From: Gemmatimonadaceae bacterium
GTDB lineage: Bacteria > Gemmatimonadota > Gemmatimonadetes > Gemmatimonadales > Gemmatimonadaceae
Direction of reading: 5' to 3'
NCBI GenBank assembly: GCA_020851035.1
Contig: JADZDM010000025.1
Coordinates: 124,001-188,000 of the forward strand
DNA: 64,000 nt
Shown here piece after piece: positions 29,731 through 38,605 of the stretch (within the stretch, counting starts at the first letter, position 1; each line of letters opens with the position of its first letter). The position numbers were made by a program, and so were the translations under genes. Under the pieces are notes generated by a model. It was not told the DNA's origin. It worked only from the letters and a program-made list of their open reading frames with translations, and made no database searches.

Positions 29731-29738
29731 TAAGTTCA
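29731..29738 (+). promoter_or_regulatory. Possible promoter box directly before rimO
   Basis: TAAGTTCA ends four bases before the rimO ATG. It matches TAnnTT but not the final TG. If it is a -7 box, the rimO transcript would be leaderless. Confidence 0.25.
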
Positions 29739-29742
29739 CCCC

Positions 29743-31137
29743 ATGAAAATCGGCTTCATCACGCTCGGCTGTGACAAGAACACCGTGGACACCGAGCGCT
29801 ACCTGGCTCAGCTCGCTGCCTACGGAGGTGAGCACACGGATGATCTCGCCCTCGCGGAGGTCATCGTCGTCAACACCTGCGGTTTCATCGACGCCGCGAA
29901 GAAGGAGTCGATCGACGCCATCATCGACGCCGGTCGGTACAAGGTCGAGGGCGCCTGTCAGGCCGTGGTCGCCCTCGGGTGCATGGTCCAGCGCCACAAG
30001 GATGAGCTCGCCGAGGCCATCCCCGAGGTGGACCTCTTCCTGGGCACCACCGACGTCGACCGGCTGATCCCCGAGCTGCAGCAGCGCGGGCTGGTCGATG
30101 CCGCGCCGATGCCCCATCCCGGGGAGCGCGTCTTCGCCGGCGACGCACCACACGTGCGCTACCTGAAAGTCAGTGAGGGGTGCGATCACGGCTGCGCATT
30201 CTGTGCGATTCCGCTCATGCGCGGCAGGCATCGCAGCTTCGCGCTGGAGGATGTGGTGCGCGAGGCACAGCTGCTCGAGCTGCAGGGCGCGCGCGAGGTG
30301 AACCTCGTCGCCCAGGACCTTGCGCACTACGGACGCGACCGGCGCGATGGCACCGCGCTCCCCGAGCTGCTCGAGGCGCTGCTGCGCGAGACGGAGATCC
30401 CCTGGTTCCGGAACCTCTACCTCTACAACGCCGGCATCACCCCGCGCCTGCTCGATGTCGTCGCGAACAACCCGCGCATCCTGCCATACCTCGACATGCC
30501 GGTGCAGCATGGCAGCGATGCGGTGCTGACCCGCATGCGTCGCCCCGAGCGTCGCACGGTCGTGGCCGAGAAGGTGGCGCGGTTCCGCGATGCCGTGCCG
30601 GACCTGACGATCCGCACCACCTGCATCGTCGGCTTTCCCGGTGAGACCGACGAGGACTTCGAGATCCTGCTCGACTTCCTGGCCGAGATGCAGTTCGATC
30701 GCGTGGGGGCGTTCACGTACAGTGCGCAGGAGGGCACCGCCGCCGCGCTGCTGCCCGACGACGTGCCCGACGAGGTGAAGTACGAGCGGATCGACGCGTT
30801 GCAGCGGCTGCAGGGCGGGATCACGGCCGAGCGCTACGAGCGGCACGTCGGGCGCACGGTGCACCTGCTGGTCGACCGCGCCGGCACGGACGATCAGCCG
30901 GCCGTCGCGCGTGCGCCGTGGCAGGCCGACGACATCGATGGCGTGACCTACGTGTACACCGATGCCCCCGCCGGGTCGCTGGTCGAGGCGGAGATCGGTG
31001 AGGTGGTGGACGACTTCGACTTCATTGCATCACCCACGGGCCTCGTGCTGCTGCCGCCGGCGAAGGTCATCGCCGCTGCCGCATCGCGCACGTTGCCGTT
31101 GATGGGCACATCCACGATCGGGAGCTTCGGACGATGA
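29743..31137 (+). CDS. rimO: Ribosomal protein S12 methylthiotransferase RimO
   Basis: 464 residues. The N-terminal MTTase domain has three cysteines for one iron-sulfur cluster (LGCDKN, NTCGF, LGCMVQ). The radical-SAM domain carries CxxxCxxC with Cys147, Cys151 and Cys154 in GCDHGCAFCAIP, and TTCIVGFPGETDEDF. A TRAM-like C-terminal domain follows (VHLLVDRAG to VEAEIGEVVDDFDF), then about 30 extra residues. ITLGCDKNTVDTE favours RimO over MiaB. It methylthiolates an aspartate of S12. The stop overlaps the hemL start (ATGA). Confidence 0.93.
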   Translation: MKIGFITLGCDKNTVDTERYLAQLAAYGGEHTDDLALAEVIVVNTCGFIDAAKKESIDAIIDAGRYKVEGACQAVVALGCMVQRHKDELAEAIPEVDLFLGTTDVDRLIPELQQRGLVDAAPMPHPGERVFAGDAPHVRYLKVSEGCDHGCAFCAIPLMRGRHRSFALEDVVREAQLLELQGAREVNLVAQDLAHYGRDRRDGTALPELLEALLRETEIPWFRNLYLYNAGITPRLLDVVANNPRILPYLDMPVQHGSDAVLTRMRRPERRTVVAEKVARFRDAVPDLTIRTTCIVGFPGETDEDFEILLDFLAEMQFDRVGAFTYSAQEGTAAALLPDDVPDEVKYERIDALQRLQGGITAERYERHVGRTVHLLVDRAGTDDQPAVARAPWQADDIDGVTYVYTDAPAGSLVEAEIGEVVDDFDFIASPTGLVLLPPAKVIAAAASRTLPLMGTSTIGSFGR

Positions 31138-32423
31138 CGGACTTCGTGTCGGCGCAGTCGCATGCCATCATGGCGCGTGCGCGTGAACTCTTCCCCGGTG
31201 GCGTGAACTCGCCGGTGCGTGCGTTCGGCGGCGTGGGTGGCGAGCCGTTCGTGGTGCAGCGCGGCGAGGGGCCGTACATCTGGGATGCCGACGGCAATCG
31301 CTACATCGACTACGTGCTGAGCTGGGGCCCGCTGGTGCTGGGGCATGCCGCGCCGGTGGTGCTCGACGCGCTGGACGACGTGATGCGGCGGGGCACGAGC
31401 TTCGGCATCCCGACCGGCCTCGAGGTGCAGCTCGCGGAGCTGATCGTGCAGCGCATGCCGCACATCGAGATGCTGCGCTTCACCAGCAGCGGCACCGAGG
31501 CGGCGATGAGCATCGCGCGTGTGGCGCGCGCGGCGACGGGACGCGATGCGATCCTCAAGTTCGAGGGATGTTATCACGGCCACGCCGACTCCTTCCTCGT
31601 GAAGGCCGGCTCCGGTGTCGCGACGCTCGGCCTGCCGAACTCGCCGGGCGTGCCGGCGGCGCTGGCGGCGATGACGTACACGGCGCCGTTCAACGACCTG
31701 GACGCCGTGCGCGCCATCGCGACCCAGGTGCCGCTGGCTGCGATCTTCCTCGAACCGATCATCGGCAACGCCGGCTTCATCGAGCCGGTGCCGGGGTTCA
31801 TCGCGGGCCTGCGGCAGATCGCTGACGAGACGGGGGCGCTGCTGGTGTTCGACGAGGTGATGACCGGCTTCCGCATCGCGTGGGGCGGGGCGGTGGAGCG
31901 CTTCGGTGTCACCCCGGACATGACGGCCTTCGGGAAGGTCATCGGCGGCGGGTTGCCGGTGGCGGCCTACGGCGGACGGCGGGAGCTGATGCAGCAGGTG
32001 GCGCCGAGCGGGTCGGTGTACCAGGCCGGCACCCTGAGCGGCAACCCGCTGGCCATGGCCGGAGGCCTCGCCACCCTCACCGCCCTGACCCCCGACCTCC
32101 ACCGCATCATCGAGCGCCGGACCTCGGCGCTGGTGCAGGGGATGCGTGACATCATGGCCCGCGCAGGCGTCCCTTTCACGGCGTCATCCGCCGGCTCGAT
32201 GTGGGGCTTCTTCTTCCACCCCGGGCCGGTCACGACGTTTGCCGAGGCCCGTCAGTCGGACGTGGCCCTGTTCAACCGGTTCTTCCATGCTGCCCGGGAG
32301 CGCGGTGTGTACCTCGCACCGTCGGCCTTCGAGGCGGCATTCATGAGCGCGGCCCACGGTGACGACGTCGTCGCCGACACGCTCGAACGACTTGCCGATG
32401 CCATCACCGTCGCACGCACGTAA
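31134..32423 (+). CDS. hemL: Glutamate-1-semialdehyde 2,1-aminomutase
   Basis: 429 residues, the usual family length, starting four bases before the rimO stop. Class III PLP aminotransferase fold: LFPGGVNSPVRAFGGVGG at the N-terminus, LRFTSSGTEAAMSIARVARA for phosphate binding, FEGCYHGHADSFLVKAGSG, the PLP-pyridine Asp in LLVFDEVMTGFR, and the Schiff-base Lys268 in TAFGKVIGGGLPVAAYGG. It makes 5-aminolevulinate for haem synthesis by the C5 pathway. The next gene starts inside its last 26 bases. Confidence 0.95.
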   Translation: MTDFVSAQSHAIMARARELFPGGVNSPVRAFGGVGGEPFVVQRGEGPYIWDADGNRYIDYVLSWGPLVLGHAAPVVLDALDDVMRRGTSFGIPTGLEVQLAELIVQRMPHIEMLRFTSSGTEAAMSIARVARAATGRDAILKFEGCYHGHADSFLVKAGSGVATLGLPNSPGVPAALAAMTYTAPFNDLDAVRAIATQVPLAAIFLEPIIGNAGFIEPVPGFIAGLRQIADETGALLVFDEVMTGFRIAWGGAVERFGVTPDMTAFGKVIGGGLPVAAYGGRRELMQQVAPSGSVYQAGTLSGNPLAMAGGLATLTALTPDLHRIIERRTSALVQGMRDIMARAGVPFTASSAGSMWGFFFHPGPVTTFAEARQSDVALFNRFFHAARERGVYLAPSAFEAAFMSAAHGDDVVADTLERLADAITVART

Positions 32424-33513
32424 GCCCTTCCCCCGCCACGCCCTGTCGCGCCGCGCCCTGCTCGGCGTGGCGCTCTGCACCGGCACGGCCCTGCCCCCGC
32501 ACACCGACCGTGCTGTCCACACGCTGCCGGCTGCGGCGGCGGCGCGGCAGGATGGTCGACTGACGATCCGCGTCCTGCTCGGCCGGACGACCGCGGCGCC
32601 CGCCGGCGGGATCCTGGGCACCGCGGTCTGGAACGGCCGGCGCTACCGGGGCACCATCGACTTCGTGCCGGACGGTGGCGGTGTCGCGGTGGTCAACCGG
32701 GTGGACCTCGAGGAGTACCTGCGCGGCGTGCTGCCGGGCGAACTCGGGTCACGCGACCCGCGTGACCGTGCCGCGCTGCAGGCGCAGGCGGTGGCGGCCC
32801 GCTCGTACGCCGCGGCGCGGATGGCCGAGCGGCGTGCCCTGTACGACGTGACGGCCACGGTCTCGGATCAGGTGTATGGTGGCCTGTCGGCCGAGAAGCC
32901 CGAGACCGACGAGGCCGTGCGAGCGACCCGCGGCCTGGTGCTGACCTGGTCCGACCAGGTGATCTCGGCGCCGTACCATTCGCAGGGCGGGCCGATCACG
33001 GCGGCGGCGGAGGAGGTGTTCTGGAAGCAGCGGAGCGGCACACCGTACCTGCGGCCGGTGGATGACCGTGTGCCGGGCGGCGGCTGCTTCTGCGACGTCG
33101 GGGGCGGCCGGGAATGGGAGCGCCGCTTCTCGCTCGACGACATTTCCGAGTTGCTGGCCCGGCACGGACGGTCGGCCGGCGTGTCGGGTGGGGGGATGGT
33201 GCATGCGGTGCGCGTGACCGCACGCGGTCCCTCCGGTCGCGTGACCGAGCTTGTCATCGAGACGGCGGCGGGCCGGGCCGTGCTCCACGGCAACGACATC
33301 CGGTTCGTCCTCCGCAGCGGGGGGGCCATCCTGCCCAGCACCAACTTCTCGATCGAGCAGGCCGGCCCGCAGGTGGTGCTGCGCGGCGTCGGCAACGGCC
33401 ATGGCGTGGGCATGTCCCAGTGGGGGGCCATCGGGCGGTCGCGGGCGGGGCAGGACGCCCGGGCGATCCTCGCGGCATATTACCCGGGCACGCGGCTCGC
33501 CCCACTGCTCTAG
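32398..33513 (+). CDS. SpoIID/LytB domain protein, secreted
   Basis: 371 residues from ATG 32398, overlapping hemL by 26 bases. An arginine-rich leader (HALSRRALLGVALCTGTAL, possibly Tat-like) precedes a SpoIID-type domain. Landmarks are VVNRVDLEEYLRGVLPGELG, LQAQAVAARSYAAAR, the acidic and cysteine-containing region VPGGGCFCDVGGG, and the terminal GVGNGHGVGMSQWGAIG. The family covers amidase enhancers (LytB) and the SpoIID lytic transglycosylase that cuts denuded glycan. In a non-sporulating diderm it probably acts in cell-wall remodelling. Whether it is catalytic is not decided here. Confidence 0.88.
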   Translation: MPSPSHARKPFPRHALSRRALLGVALCTGTALPPHTDRAVHTLPAAAAARQDGRLTIRVLLGRTTAAPAGGILGTAVWNGRRYRGTIDFVPDGGGVAVVNRVDLEEYLRGVLPGELGSRDPRDRAALQAQAVAARSYAAARMAERRALYDVTATVSDQVYGGLSAEKPETDEAVRATRGLVLTWSDQVISAPYHSQGGPITAAAEEVFWKQRSGTPYLRPVDDRVPGGGCFCDVGGGREWERRFSLDDISELLARHGRSAGVSGGGMVHAVRVTARGPSGRVTELVIETAAGRAVLHGNDIRFVLRSGGAILPSTNFSIEQAGPQVVLRGVGNGHGVGMSQWGAIGRSRAGQDARAILAAYYPGTRLAPLL

Positions 33514-33560
33514 GCCGCGCGCGGCACCGCGCCGACCACCGGTGCGGTGTCGAACCCGCC

Positions 33561-33568
33561 TACATTTC
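33561..33568 (+). promoter_or_regulatory. Possible -7 box, TACATTTC
   Basis: Seven of eight positions match TAnnTTTG, and the box ends only four bases before the ATG at 33573. A leaderless transcript is implied if the box is used. Confidence 0.35.
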
Positions 33569-33572
33569 AGGA

Positions 33573-34583
33573 ATGTCCTCCAAGCCAGCCCTCCGAATCG
33601 GTGTCATTGGCGCGGGTGCCATTGCCCAGCTTGCCCACCTGCCCGTGCTCTCGAAGATGCGCGGTGTGCAGTTGGCGGCGCTCTGCGACAACGACAGCGC
33701 CAAGGTGCGCGCCCTCGCGGACCGCTTCAGCATCCCGGACACCTTCACCGACATCGAGGAGCTGCTCGAGTTCGAGGAGCTCGATGCGGTGCTCATCTCG
33801 ACCCCGAACCACCTCCACGAGCCCCACGTGCTCAGCGCCCTGAAGGCGAAGCGGCACGTGCTCTGCGAGCGTCCGCTCGCGCTCACGACGAAGGGCGTCG
33901 AGCGCATCCTGACGGCGGCGGAGAAGTACGAGATGAAGGTGGTGGTGGGGCACAACCACCGCTTCCGCACCGAGGTGCAGAACCTCGAGAGCTTCATCCA
34001 CGGCGGCGAACTCGGGCGGCTGATCGGCATCCGCGCCGGTGCATACAAGACGCGTCGTGGCGACGCCGGCTGGCGCTCGCGCCGTGCCGAGGCGGGCGGT
34101 GGCATCTTCCTCGACCAGGGCGTGCCGCTCCTCGACCTCGCGTGCTGGCTGGCCGACTTCCCCGAGCCGGTGCGCGTGACCGCCAGCATGGAGCGCGGGA
34201 GCGGCCTGCGTGCGGTGGAGGATGCGATGTACGTGCACGTGCAGTACGCCTCGGGGCTCAGCGTCGCGATCGACACCGCGTGGGGCTACGTCGGCGAGGA
34301 GGATCGCTGGTGGTTCGAGGTGCTGGCGAGCAAGGGCACCGCCCGGCTCGCCCCGTTGCGCGTGGTGAAGGAGCTGAATGGCCGCGCGGTGGATGTGTCG
34401 CCTACCGGCGCCGCGCAGCGCGACAGTGCCTTCATCCAGAGCTATCGCGCCGAGCTCGCGCACTTCGCCGCAGTGCTGCACGGCGACGTGGCATACGAGC
34501 CGCCGGTGGACCAGGTCGTCGTGCAGCGACTGGTCGAGGCGATCTACCGGAGTGCGGAAGAGGGGAAGGAAGTCCGGCTGTGA
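33573..34583 (+). CDS. Gfo/Idh/MocA family oxidoreductase
   Basis: 336 residues from ATG 33573. NAD(P)-binding Rossmann domain: LRIGVIGAGAIAQLAHLPVL, LCDNDSAKVRALADRF, LISTPNHLHEPHVLSAL and the family HVLCERPLALTTKGVERI (usually EKPL; here ERPL, so Arg replaces the conserved Lys). The C-terminal substrate domain has MKVVVGHNHRFRTEVQ and GGIFLDQGVPLLDLACWLADF with conserved Asp and Gly. Substrates in this family are usually sugars or inositols; none can be assigned. Its stop shares a base with the next ATG. Confidence 0.87.
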   Translation: MSSKPALRIGVIGAGAIAQLAHLPVLSKMRGVQLAALCDNDSAKVRALADRFSIPDTFTDIEELLEFEELDAVLISTPNHLHEPHVLSALKAKRHVLCERPLALTTKGVERILTAAEKYEMKVVVGHNHRFRTEVQNLESFIHGGELGRLIGIRAGAYKTRRGDAGWRSRRAEAGGGIFLDQGVPLLDLACWLADFPEPVRVTASMERGSGLRAVEDAMYVHVQYASGLSVAIDTAWGYVGEEDRWWFEVLASKGTARLAPLRVVKELNGRAVDVSPTGAAQRDSAFIQSYRAELAHFAAVLHGDVAYEPPVDQVVVQRLVEAIYRSAEEGKEVRL

Positions 34584-35830
34584 TGCGCGCGGTGCGGCGC
34601 ACCATGCGGCAGGGCATGGCGGGCCTGGCTGTCCTTGCCGCGCTCGCGCCGGCGGTGGCCGGGCAGCGCCCCATCGACTGGAACACGAAGCCGGTGCTGC
34701 TGCTGACGATCGGGCAGGGCACCGAGGTTTTCGAGAAGTTCGGGCACAACGCGCTCATCGTCTGGGATGATGCGGCCGGCCAGCCCCTGGTCTACAACTG
34801 GGGGATGTTCGACTTCCAGCAGCCGAACTTCATCGGTCGCTTCCTCACCGGCGACACGAAGTACTGGATGGCGCCGATGACGCTGGAGCAGTCGAACGCG
34901 CAGTACCAGGCGCTCAACCGCACGATGGTGGTGCAGGAGCTGGCGCTCACGCCGGCGCAGAAGGCGCGCCTGGTGGCCATGCTCGCCGACAATGCGACGG
35001 AGGCGAACAAGTGGTACCGGTACGACTACTACCGGGACAACTGCAGCACGCGCGTGCGCGATGCGCTGGATGCCGTGACCGGGGGCGTGCTGCGCGCGGC
35101 CATGACGGCGCAGCCGGGCCAGGGGAGCTACCGCTGGCACACGCGGCGTGAGCTCGCCTACAGCGCTCCGCTCTACTTCGGCAGCCAGCTCGTGCTCGGC
35201 GTGGATGCGGATGCGCCGCTGAACGGCTGGGAGGAGGCGTTCCTGCCGCAGTCGCTGTCGGAGTCGGTGAGCCGCATCGAGCTGCCGGCGGCGGATGGGC
35301 TGCCGGCACGCCCGCTGGCGGGACCGATCGACACCCTCTTCCGTGCCGCGCGCGAGCCCGAGCCGCGCACGGTGTCCCCGAAGCTGGGGCTGGCTGCGTT
35401 CGTCGGCGTGGTGCTGGGGCTCGTGCTGCTCGGCCTGACGATGCTCGGTCGCGTGGGTGCGGCGCTCGCGATGGCTGGCTGGGGTGTCGCCTGTGCCGTG
35501 ATCGGGACCGTGCTGCTGCTTGCGTGGTTCGCCACGCGTCACGTATTCATGGCGAACAATCCCAGCGTGGCCCTCGTGAGTCCGGCGTGGCTGCTGGGCA
35601 CGGTTGCGGCGGTGATGGCGCTGCGCGGCGGCGTGTCGACGGCGGTGCGCAGCGCGCTGCGGTGGCTGCTCGTGATTGCCGTGGTGGGGACCGCCGGCGC
35701 GGTGCTGCTCGGGCACGGGGGGAGTGCGCTGGAACTGGCGGCGCTGCTGCTGCCCGGGCATGCGGCGGTGGCGCATGCGGCGGATCGTCACCGGCGGCGG
35801 TCCGCGGTGGTGGTTCCGCGCGACCCGTGA
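34583..35830 (+). CDS. DUF4105-type membrane protein with periplasmic N-terminal domain
   Basis: 415 residues from ATG 34583, overlapping the oxidoreductase stop by one base. A signal peptide (GLAVLAALAPAVAGQ) precedes a soluble domain with LLTIGQGTEVFEKFGHNALIVW, YNWGMFDFQQPNFIGRFLTG and the Cys-containing YRYDYYRDNCSTRVRDALD. These are features of DUF4105 (Lnb-like N-terminal periplasmic domain). The H, C and N motif suggests a papain-like NlpC fold. About five membrane helices follow from residue 265 on (LAAFVGVVLGLVLLGLTML and further). An amidase or lipoprotein-related role is possible. Confidence 0.8.
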   Translation: MRAVRRTMRQGMAGLAVLAALAPAVAGQRPIDWNTKPVLLLTIGQGTEVFEKFGHNALIVWDDAAGQPLVYNWGMFDFQQPNFIGRFLTGDTKYWMAPMTLEQSNAQYQALNRTMVVQELALTPAQKARLVAMLADNATEANKWYRYDYYRDNCSTRVRDALDAVTGGVLRAAMTAQPGQGSYRWHTRRELAYSAPLYFGSQLVLGVDADAPLNGWEEAFLPQSLSESVSRIELPAADGLPARPLAGPIDTLFRAAREPEPRTVSPKLGLAAFVGVVLGLVLLGLTMLGRVGAALAMAGWGVACAVIGTVLLLAWFATRHVFMANNPSVALVSPAWLLGTVAAVMALRGGVSTAVRSALRWLLVIAVVGTAGAVLLGHGGSALELAALLLPGHAAVAHAADRHRRRSAVVVPRDP

Positions 35831-35876
35831 GCGCGATCGCCGGCGCGGTGCGGCTGGACCCAATCCCGGGGGAAGC

Positions 35877-37499
35877 ATGAATCGCGATCGCACCGGTGCC
35901 GCGAGCATCGGGACGGCCGTTGCCGCCGACACCCTGACGGCGGACGAGATGCGTGCCAGCGAGGCGCGCTACCGGCTGCTGGCGGAGACGATGCTCCAGG
36001 GGGTGATGCACCATGCCGCGGACGGCAGCATCATCGCGCTCAACCCGGCGGCCGAGCGCATCCTGGGCCGGCCGCGGGCGGAGTTCCTTGGCAGCCACCC
36101 CGTGCAGGAGGAGCGCAACACCATCCGTGAGGATGGCACGCTGTTCCCGGGTGTGGAGCACCCGTCGGCGGTGGCGCAGCGCACCGGCCAGCCCGTACGC
36201 GGCGTGGTGATGGGTGTCTTCAACTGGGAGCGGAACGAGTACCGCTGGCTGCGGGTCGACGCCGTGCCGCTGATCCGGCCCGGCGAGGACACGCCGTACG
36301 AGGTGTACACCGTCTTCGAGGACATCACGCGGCCGCGCCAGGTGGAGCGCGCGCTGCGGGAGGCGCACACCCGCAAGGACCACTTCATCGCGACCCTTGC
36401 CCACGAGCTGCGGAACCCGCTCGCGCCGATCCGGAACGCGGTCGCGGTGCAGCGCCTCAAGGGATATGACGATCCACAGATGGTGTGGTGCACGGAGGTT
36501 ATCGACCGGCAGGTCGGGCACATGTCGCGGCTGCTCGACGACCTGCTCGACGCCTCGCGCATCTCGAGCGGGAAGCTCGACCTGCGGCGCGGGCGGGTGG
36601 CGCTGTCGGCGGTGCTGCACCAGGCCATCGAGACGGCGCGCCCGCTGCTCGATGCCGCGCAGCACCGGCTCGAGATCCGCCTCGGCGAGGCGCCGGTGTT
36701 CGTCGATGCGGACGCGATGCGGCTGGCGCAGGTGTTCGGCAACCTGCTCACGAACGCGGCGAAGTACACCGAGCCCGGTGGGCGTATCACCGTCACCGCG
36801 GCGGTGGCGGGCGGCGACCTGTTCCTGCGCGTGCGCGACACCGGCATCGGCATCGCGGTGTCGGACCTGCCCCGGGTGTTCGAGATGTTCGGGCAGGTCG
36901 AGTCGGCGTTGGAGCGGTCGCAGGGCGGGCTCGGCATCGGGCTCTCGCTGGCGAAGGCGCTGGTGACGCTCCACGGCGGCGAGATCACGGTGCACAGCGA
37001 CGGCCCCGGGCAGGGCACCGAGTTCACCGTCCGGCTGCCGGTGATGGCCGACGAGCCCGCGTCACCGGCGCCTTCGGTGCAGGGTGACGGCTATGACGGT
37101 GCGGTGCACCGGCGGGTGCTGGTGGTGGACGACAATCGCGACGGCTGCGACTCGCTGGCGACGCTGCTCCGCCTCTCCGGGATGGACGTCGAGGTGGCGT
37201 ACGACGCCACCGAGGCGATCGCCGCCGTGACGCGGCATGCGCCGGACGTCGCGCTGCTCGACAACGGGCTGCCGGGCATGAACGGGTACGAACTCTGCCA
37301 GGTGCTGCGGTCGCTTCCCGGGAGCGACGCGCTCGTGCTGGTGGCACTCACGGGCTGGGGGTCCGCCGCCGATCGCGCGCGCGCCGAGCGTGCCGGCTTC
37401 GATGCGCACTTCACGAAGCCGGTCGCGATCGACGAGCTGGTGGCGTTGCTGCGTCGCCCCACGGTCGAGGTGCGGCGCCGCGGTGCCGAGGGCGGGTGA
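35877..37499 (+). CDS. PAS hybrid histidine kinase with C-terminal receiver
   Basis: 540 residues from ATG 35877, with GGGGGAAG just upstream. A PAS domain occupies about 30-150 (AADGSIIALNPAAERILGRP). HisKA has His176 in ATLAHELRNPLAPIRNAV. The ATPase domain has GNLLTNAAKYTEPGG, RVRDTGIGIAVSDLP and QGGLGIGLSLAKALVTLHGG. The receiver (about 415-530) has DDNRDG, phospho-acceptor Asp462 in ALLDNGLPGMNGYEL, and Lys in FTKPVAIDEL. No membrane helix is visible. Its output is not evident: no DNA-binding regulator is adjacent. Confidence 0.9.
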   Translation: MNRDRTGAASIGTAVAADTLTADEMRASEARYRLLAETMLQGVMHHAADGSIIALNPAAERILGRPRAEFLGSHPVQEERNTIREDGTLFPGVEHPSAVAQRTGQPVRGVVMGVFNWERNEYRWLRVDAVPLIRPGEDTPYEVYTVFEDITRPRQVERALREAHTRKDHFIATLAHELRNPLAPIRNAVAVQRLKGYDDPQMVWCTEVIDRQVGHMSRLLDDLLDASRISSGKLDLRRGRVALSAVLHQAIETARPLLDAAQHRLEIRLGEAPVFVDADAMRLAQVFGNLLTNAAKYTEPGGRITVTAAVAGGDLFLRVRDTGIGIAVSDLPRVFEMFGQVESALERSQGGLGIGLSLAKALVTLHGGEITVHSDGPGQGTEFTVRLPVMADEPASPAPSVQGDGYDGAVHRRVLVVDDNRDGCDSLATLLRLSGMDVEVAYDATEAIAAVTRHAPDVALLDNGLPGMNGYELCQVLRSLPGSDALVLVALTGWGSAADRARAERAGFDAHFTKPVAIDELVALLRRPTVEVRRRGAEGG

Positions 37500-37845
37500 G
37501 CACGCACGTGTGCCATCGCACGTGTGCCATCGCACGTGCGATCACACATGCGCACGAGCCTGCTGTGACGTGTTCGTGCGGCCCGCGCTGCATAAAACAA
37601 CCTCGGCTTCGTTTGTGAGTTTCCGCCAATGTGGGCGGCGCGGCCCGTGGTTGGTCGTTGCGTCCGCGCCCGGTGGTGTTGATTCGTGTCCACAGCGGAA
37701 AACGCCGAAAGCGGAAGGTTCGTCCGGATTTTGCTCCGATGCGCAGTGGTTTCCGCACCAAACGGGACTGGAGCGGCTGGCACACAACCTGATGGGTCAG
37801 GGACTGCGCACCGCGCCACGCAGTCTCATTCGTACAGGAGTTCCA
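37500..37845 (+). other. 346-base intergenic region before the PEP-CTERM gene
   Basis: Contains three regularly spaced CACGTG cores near its left end and a noticeably AT-richer middle (37590-37620), plus the start-proximal AGGAG at 37836-37840. TGGCAC at 37778 resembles a sigma-54 -24 element, but the matching GC at -12 is GA. No gene was seen. Confidence 0.5.
37505..37538. promoter_or_regulatory. Three CACGTG cores at 14-base spacing
   Basis: CACGTG at 37505, 37519 and 37533. The first two are in identical 14-base units (GCACGTGTGCCATC), and the third is in the larger palindrome CGCACGTGCG. The arrangement looks like an operator cluster for a dimeric regulator. Which gene it serves is unknown; the PEP-CTERM gene is downstream. 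Confidence 0.4.
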
Positions 37846-38511
37846 ATGCGTTCCAGCCGATTTGCGGCCCTGATCGGGTTGCTTGCAGTTGCCGCACCGC
37901 TCAGCGGTCAGGCGTTCACGAACGGCTCGCTCACGGGCCCGATCAACAATGGCGGCGTCCCGACCGGGTGGACGCTCGAGGCTGGCTCGCCTGACACCAT
38001 GGACGAGAACAACAACGTCGGTGTGCCGGGCGCGCTGGGCTTCGGCGCCGCGCCGAGCCCCAGCCCGGACGGCGGCACCTGGGTCGGCGTGGGTGGCGAA
38101 GGGGCCACCGGTTTCGTCGAGCGGTTCTCGCAGTCGGTGTCGGGCTTCACGGTCGGGCAGACGTACACCGTGAACTTCTACGCGTCGAACTTCGGTGCCG
38201 CCGACTTCGGCTACGTGGCCACGAACTTCTTCGAGATGCTGATCGACGGCGTGGCGATGGATTCGGGCGCGGACCTGCCCCTCGCGCCGGGCTGGACGCT
38301 GCAGACCCTGAGCTTCCTCGCCACGTCGGCGACGCACACGATCGCGTTCCAGCTCGGGGATGGTGCCAAGTCGTACATGGGCATCGACGGTATTTCGATC
38401 GCCGGCGGCATGAGCACGGTGCCGGAGCCGGCGACGACCGCGCTGCTGGGTGCCGGGCTGCTGGCGTTGGGCGGGATCGTGTCACGTCGTCGGCGCGCCA
38501 TGGCGGCCTGA
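37846..38511 (+). CDS. PEP-CTERM sorting domain protein
   Basis: 221 residues from ATG 37846, with AGGAG five bases upstream. A signal peptide (RFAALIGLLAVAAPLSGQA) is followed by a beta-sandwich domain with a Gly- and Asn-rich opening (GSLTGPINNGGVPTGW) and VGQTYTVNFYASNFG. The C-terminus has the full tripartite sorting signal: VPEPATTALLGAGLLALGGI, a hydrophobic helix, then SRRRRAMAA. Exosortase recognises this signal and releases the protein to the surface, often as part of exopolysaccharide biofilm matter. No exosortase is in the window. A strong hairpin follows the stop. Confidence 0.92.
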   Translation: MRSSRFAALIGLLAVAAPLSGQAFTNGSLTGPINNGGVPTGWTLEAGSPDTMDENNNVGVPGALGFGAAPSPSPDGGTWVGVGGEGATGFVERFSQSVSGFTVGQTYTVNFYASNFGAADFGYVATNFFEMLIDGVAMDSGADLPLAPGWTLQTLSFLATSATHTIAFQLGDGAKSYMGIDGISIAGGMSTVPEPATTALLGAGLLALGGIVSRRRRAMAA

Positions 38512-38539
38512 GTCGCGCAGGGCTGTTCGTGCTGGTGTG

Positions 38540-38573
38540 ACGCCCCCGGCCGGGGAGACCTGGCCGGGGGCGT
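38540..38573 (+). terminator. Terminator hairpin after the PEP-CTERM gene
   Basis: Perfect 12-base arms (ACGCCCCCGGCC and GGCCGGGGGCGT) with a 10-base loop, 28 bases after the stop. A T-run is absent, as with the other GC-rich hairpins of this window. Confidence 0.75.
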
Positions 38574-38605
38574 TGTGGTGGATCGGGGTGTTTCGCGGGG
38601 CCTGC

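Noticed and set aside
37778-37793. Sigma-54 promoter before the PEP-CTERM gene
   Set aside because: TGGCAC is present, but at the -12 position GA replaces GC and only two of four bases of TTGC match.
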